Positions 62,084 through 64,000 of a stretch of 64,000 nucleotides of DNA are shown piece after piece (the first letter of the stretch is position 1; every line of letters starts with the position of its first letter). The stretch covers positions 248,001 to 312,000 of the forward strand of contig JADJRG010000017.1 of assembly GCA_016712315.1 (NCBI GenBank), written 5' to 3'. The notes under the pieces were generated by a model that saw nothing but the letters and a program-made list of their open reading frames with translations, ran no database searches and was not told the origin of the DNA. The position numbers were made by a program, and so were the translations under genes. This DNA is from Nannocystis sp. Its GTDB lineage: Bacteria > Myxococcota_A > Polyangia > Nannocystales > Nannocystaceae.

Positions 62084-63433
62084 ATGAGCGAGCTTCGCGC
62101 GATCCCGAGGTTTGGTGGTCCGATCTCAAACTTTCGCGCGATGCGCCGCGATCCCGAGGCGCTGCTGCTGCGGCCGCTGCTGCGGGCGGCGCCGCTGGTC
62201 GAGCTGCCGATGCTGGGGGCGCGGATCTTCGCGCTGAACGAGCGGGCGCTGGTGGAGGAGGTGGTGGTGCGGCAGCACGCGTCGCTGGAGAAGGACCGCT
62301 ATAGCCATCGCCTGCGGGAGTTCCTGGGGGAGGGGCTGCTGACCAGCGAAGGGGGGCTGTGGCGGCGGCAGCGGCGGTTGATCCAGCCGGCGTTTCATCG
62401 CCGGCGCATCGCCGAGTACGCGGCTGTGATGGCCCGGCTGAGCGCGGCGACCTTCGCTGGGTGGGGCGGAGCGACGGCGGAGCAGACGCGCGATGTCCAC
62501 AGCGAGATGTCGGCGTTGACGCTGCGGATCGCCGGCGAGACGCTGTTCGGGGCCGATATGGGCGGGGCGACGGAGGCGGTGGGCGAGGCGATCGCGCTGG
62601 TGATGGGGCGCTACGCCGGCGAACACTTCGGCGGGCTGCTGCCGCTGTGGGCGCCGACGCGCCACAACCGGCGGATCGTGCGGGCGATCCGCCGCGTGGA
62701 CGCGGCGCTGGGGGCGCTGATCGCGGCGCGGCGAGGGGCGCGCGGGCAGGGGGCGGATCTGCTGACGATGCTGCTCGAGGCGCAGGACGAGGACGGCTCG
62801 CGGATGAGCGACCAGCAGATCCGCGACGAGTGCATCACGCTGTTCCTGGCCGGGCACGAGACGACGGCGCTGTCGACGAGCTATGCGCTGTATCTGCTGG
62901 CACAACACCCAGAGGCGCAGGCGCGGGTGCAGGCGGCGATCGACGCGGCGCTGGGCGGGCGGCCGCCGACGATCGAGGATCTGCCGCGGCTGAGCGCGGT
63001 GGAGGAGGTCCTGAAAGAGGCGATGCGGCTGTACCCGCCGGCGTGGTCGATCGGCAGGGAGGCGCTGGCGCCGGTGCGCGCAGGGGCAGTGACGCTGCCT
63101 CGAGGGGCGCAGCTCGCGATCTTCCCGTGGTTGATGCACCGCGACCCGCGATCTTTCCCCGACCCGGAGAGGTTCGCGCCGGAGCGCTGGCAGGGCGGGG
63201 CAGAGCGGGCGCTGCCGAAGCTGGCGTACATGCCCTTTGGGGCAGGTCCGAGGGTGTGCATCGGCAACGCGTTCGCGATGGTCGAGGGGGTGGTGATCTT
63301 GTGCTGCCTGCTCCAGCGCTTCACCGTGGCGCCGGTCGACGCGGCGCCGCTGCGGCTGCAATTTTCGATCACGCTGCGGCCGATCGGCGGGATCCGGCTG
63401 CGCCTGCGGCCGCGGGCGGGGGCGCTGGCTTGA
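62084..63433 (+). CDS. Cytochrome P450
   Basis: A 449-aa heme monooxygenase with no membrane anchor. I-helix AGHETTALS (~256-264), ExxR as EAMRLYPPAWS, PERF region FPDPERFAPERW, and heme loop FGAGPRVCIG with the thiolate Cys392. The RLYPPAW and the C-terminal LRPIGGIRLRL resemble CYP175/CYP110-type P450s, which include a carotenoid beta-ring hydroxylase, so a carotenoid or lipid substrate is plausible; this is inferred. ATG 62084 has AGGA at 62071. Redox partners are not in the window. Confidence 0.93.
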   Translation: MSELRAIPRFGGPISNFRAMRRDPEALLLRPLLRAAPLVELPMLGARIFALNERALVEEVVVRQHASLEKDRYSHRLREFLGEGLLTSEGGLWRRQRRLIQPAFHRRRIAEYAAVMARLSAATFAGWGGATAEQTRDVHSEMSALTLRIAGETLFGADMGGATEAVGEAIALVMGRYAGEHFGGLLPLWAPTRHNRRIVRAIRRVDAALGALIAARRGARGQGADLLTMLLEAQDEDGSRMSDQQIRDECITLFLAGHETTALSTSYALYLLAQHPEAQARVQAAIDAALGGRPPTIEDLPRLSAVEEVLKEAMRLYPPAWSIGREALAPVRAGAVTLPRGAQLAIFPWLMHRDPRSFPDPERFAPERWQGGAERALPKLAYMPFGAGPRVCIGNAFAMVEGVVILCCLLQRFTVAPVDAAPLRLQFSITLRPIGGIRLRLRPRAGALA

Positions 63434-63578
63434 GCGTCGGTAGCGTCGGAGCCGGAGTCAGATCTCGTCAAGGGCTCGCTTGGCCTCGCCGTCCCGTTGG
63501 CTAGGCCGAGATCGGCTGCCGCATCTACGACTTCGTCAAGCACGCGAGCGTCAAGCACGCTGCTCATGTCCGGAATAA

Positions 63579-63608
63579 TTGACACGCACAGTCTCGAGTG
63601 GATAGGGT
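63579..63608 (+). promoter_or_regulatory. Candidate promoter of the methyltransferase gene
   Basis: TTGACA (63579-63584), an exact -35 consensus, is followed after 18 nt by TAGGGT (63603-63608), a weak -10. It lies in the less GC-rich gap upstream of 63674. Confidence 0.4.
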
Positions 63609-63673
63609 CGCCAGCGCCCCATGCCTCTGCCCCCTGGGCTGCCGCTGCTTCGCTTACACGCCGGAGCCATCCC

Positions 63674-64000
63674 ATGAGCGTCGACGCCCTGAACGCAGTC
63701 TGCCCCTACTACACGATGTATCCGCTGGACTTTCCCCTGCGAGTGCTCAAGGAGCACGGTAGGCGCGGCGAGTGGGTCATCGATCCCTTCTGCGGTCGAG
63801 GGACCACGAATTTCGCAGCGCGCCTGCTAGAGATGCCGTCGGTGGGAGTAGATAGCAGCCCTGTGGCGGCTGCGCTCGCGCAGGCGAAGCTCGCGTCTGC
63901 GGCACCAGGCCGGGTTGTAGCGAGTGCACGGGCGATCCTCAGCTCCGCGAAGGAGCCGAGAGATGTGCCCACGGGCGAGTTCTGGAGGCTTGCGTACCAT
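63674..64000 (+). CDS. DNA methyltransferase N-terminal part (3' partial)
   Basis: An open frame from ATG 63674 runs off the right edge (109 codons). It reads YYTMYPLDFPLRVLKEHG, then the SAM/methylase motif VIDPFCGRGTTNFAARLLEM, as in N4/N6 DNA methylases with motif I near the N-terminus, then VGVDSSPVAAALAQAKL. Codon choice (AGA, AGG, GTA, CTA, TCT, GCA) is much less GC-biased than in neighbouring genes, which suggests horizontal acquisition. It may begin a restriction-modification or phage-defence island beyond the window. Confidence 0.75.
   Translation, partial: MSVDALNAVCPYYTMYPLDFPLRVLKEHGRRGEWVIDPFCGRGTTNFAARLLEMPSVGVDSSPVAAALAQAKLASAAPGRVVASARAILSSAKEPRDVPTGEFWRLAYH

Noticed and set aside
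63434..63673. Possible remnant coding pieces on either strand (e.g. a minus-strand frame from 63570 that reads SSVLDARVLDEVVDAAADLG)
   Set aside because: The frames are short, shift phase after about 35 codons and show no domain. It may be a decayed gene next to the methyltransferase, but the evidence is too thin to annotate.

Overview
This is a very GC-rich bacterial chromosomal window from a myxobacterium, most likely near the Nannocystaceae (Nannocystis, Enhygromyxa, Plesiocystis). The lineage is inferred, not computed. It rests on many outer-membrane lipoproteins with long Thr/Ser/Asp linkers (runs of Thr-Asp), a MYXO-CTERM-like tail, Cys-rich DUF4215-type repeats, eukaryotic-like Ser/Thr kinases with PEGA or TonB-like partners, and a carotenoid locus. 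Start codons are often GTG. No rRNA, tRNA, CRISPR array, insertion sequence or prophage was recognised.

Layout. 1-8.1 kb is housekeeping: the end of a malic enzyme-phosphotransacetylase fusion, peptide deformylase, a [2Fe-2S] ferredoxin coupled to an Mrp/ApbC ATPase, and murD-mraY divergent from murF. 8.2-16.8 kb holds membrane and secreted proteins, including a lipoprotein with two globin-like domains and a P-domain, a cytochrome c lipoprotein, an OmpA-type protein and an FG-GAP protein. 16.9-24.4 kb has recA and two Ser/Thr kinase modules that face each other. 24.8-27.6 kb has two more lipoproteins. 27.9-33.6 kb is a divergent carotenoid locus: crtE, a UbiE-like methyltransferase and a CrtU-type FAD enzyme on the minus strand, crtD and crtC on the plus strand.

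33.5-48.2 kb is mostly surface proteins (VWA, P460-like cytochrome, pectinacetylesterase/Notum-like, pentapeptide, DUF2807, DUF4215) with an ArnT-like glycosyltransferase and a threonine dehydratase. 48.3-55.6 kb has mtnA, a lipoprotein with a RanBP2-type zinc finger, a sterol-desaturase-family hydroxylase and a CHASE2-adenylate cyclase next to a FecR-like lipoprotein. 55.7-58.6 kb is a tight radical SAM / alpha-toroid / glycosyltransferase operon. 58.7-63.4 kb has a Rieske oxygenase, a Rossmann reductase, a charged-repeat protein and a cytochrome P450. The window ends inside a DNA methyltransferase whose codon use differs from its surroundings.

Two cross-cutting signals stand out. Many genes have a -10-like TANNNT box placed 6-7 nt before the start codon, which predicts leaderless mRNAs. 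A 13-nt motif (CAATATYGTACAA) sits just upstream of both crtD and the Rossmann reductase nearly 30 kb away, suggesting shared control.
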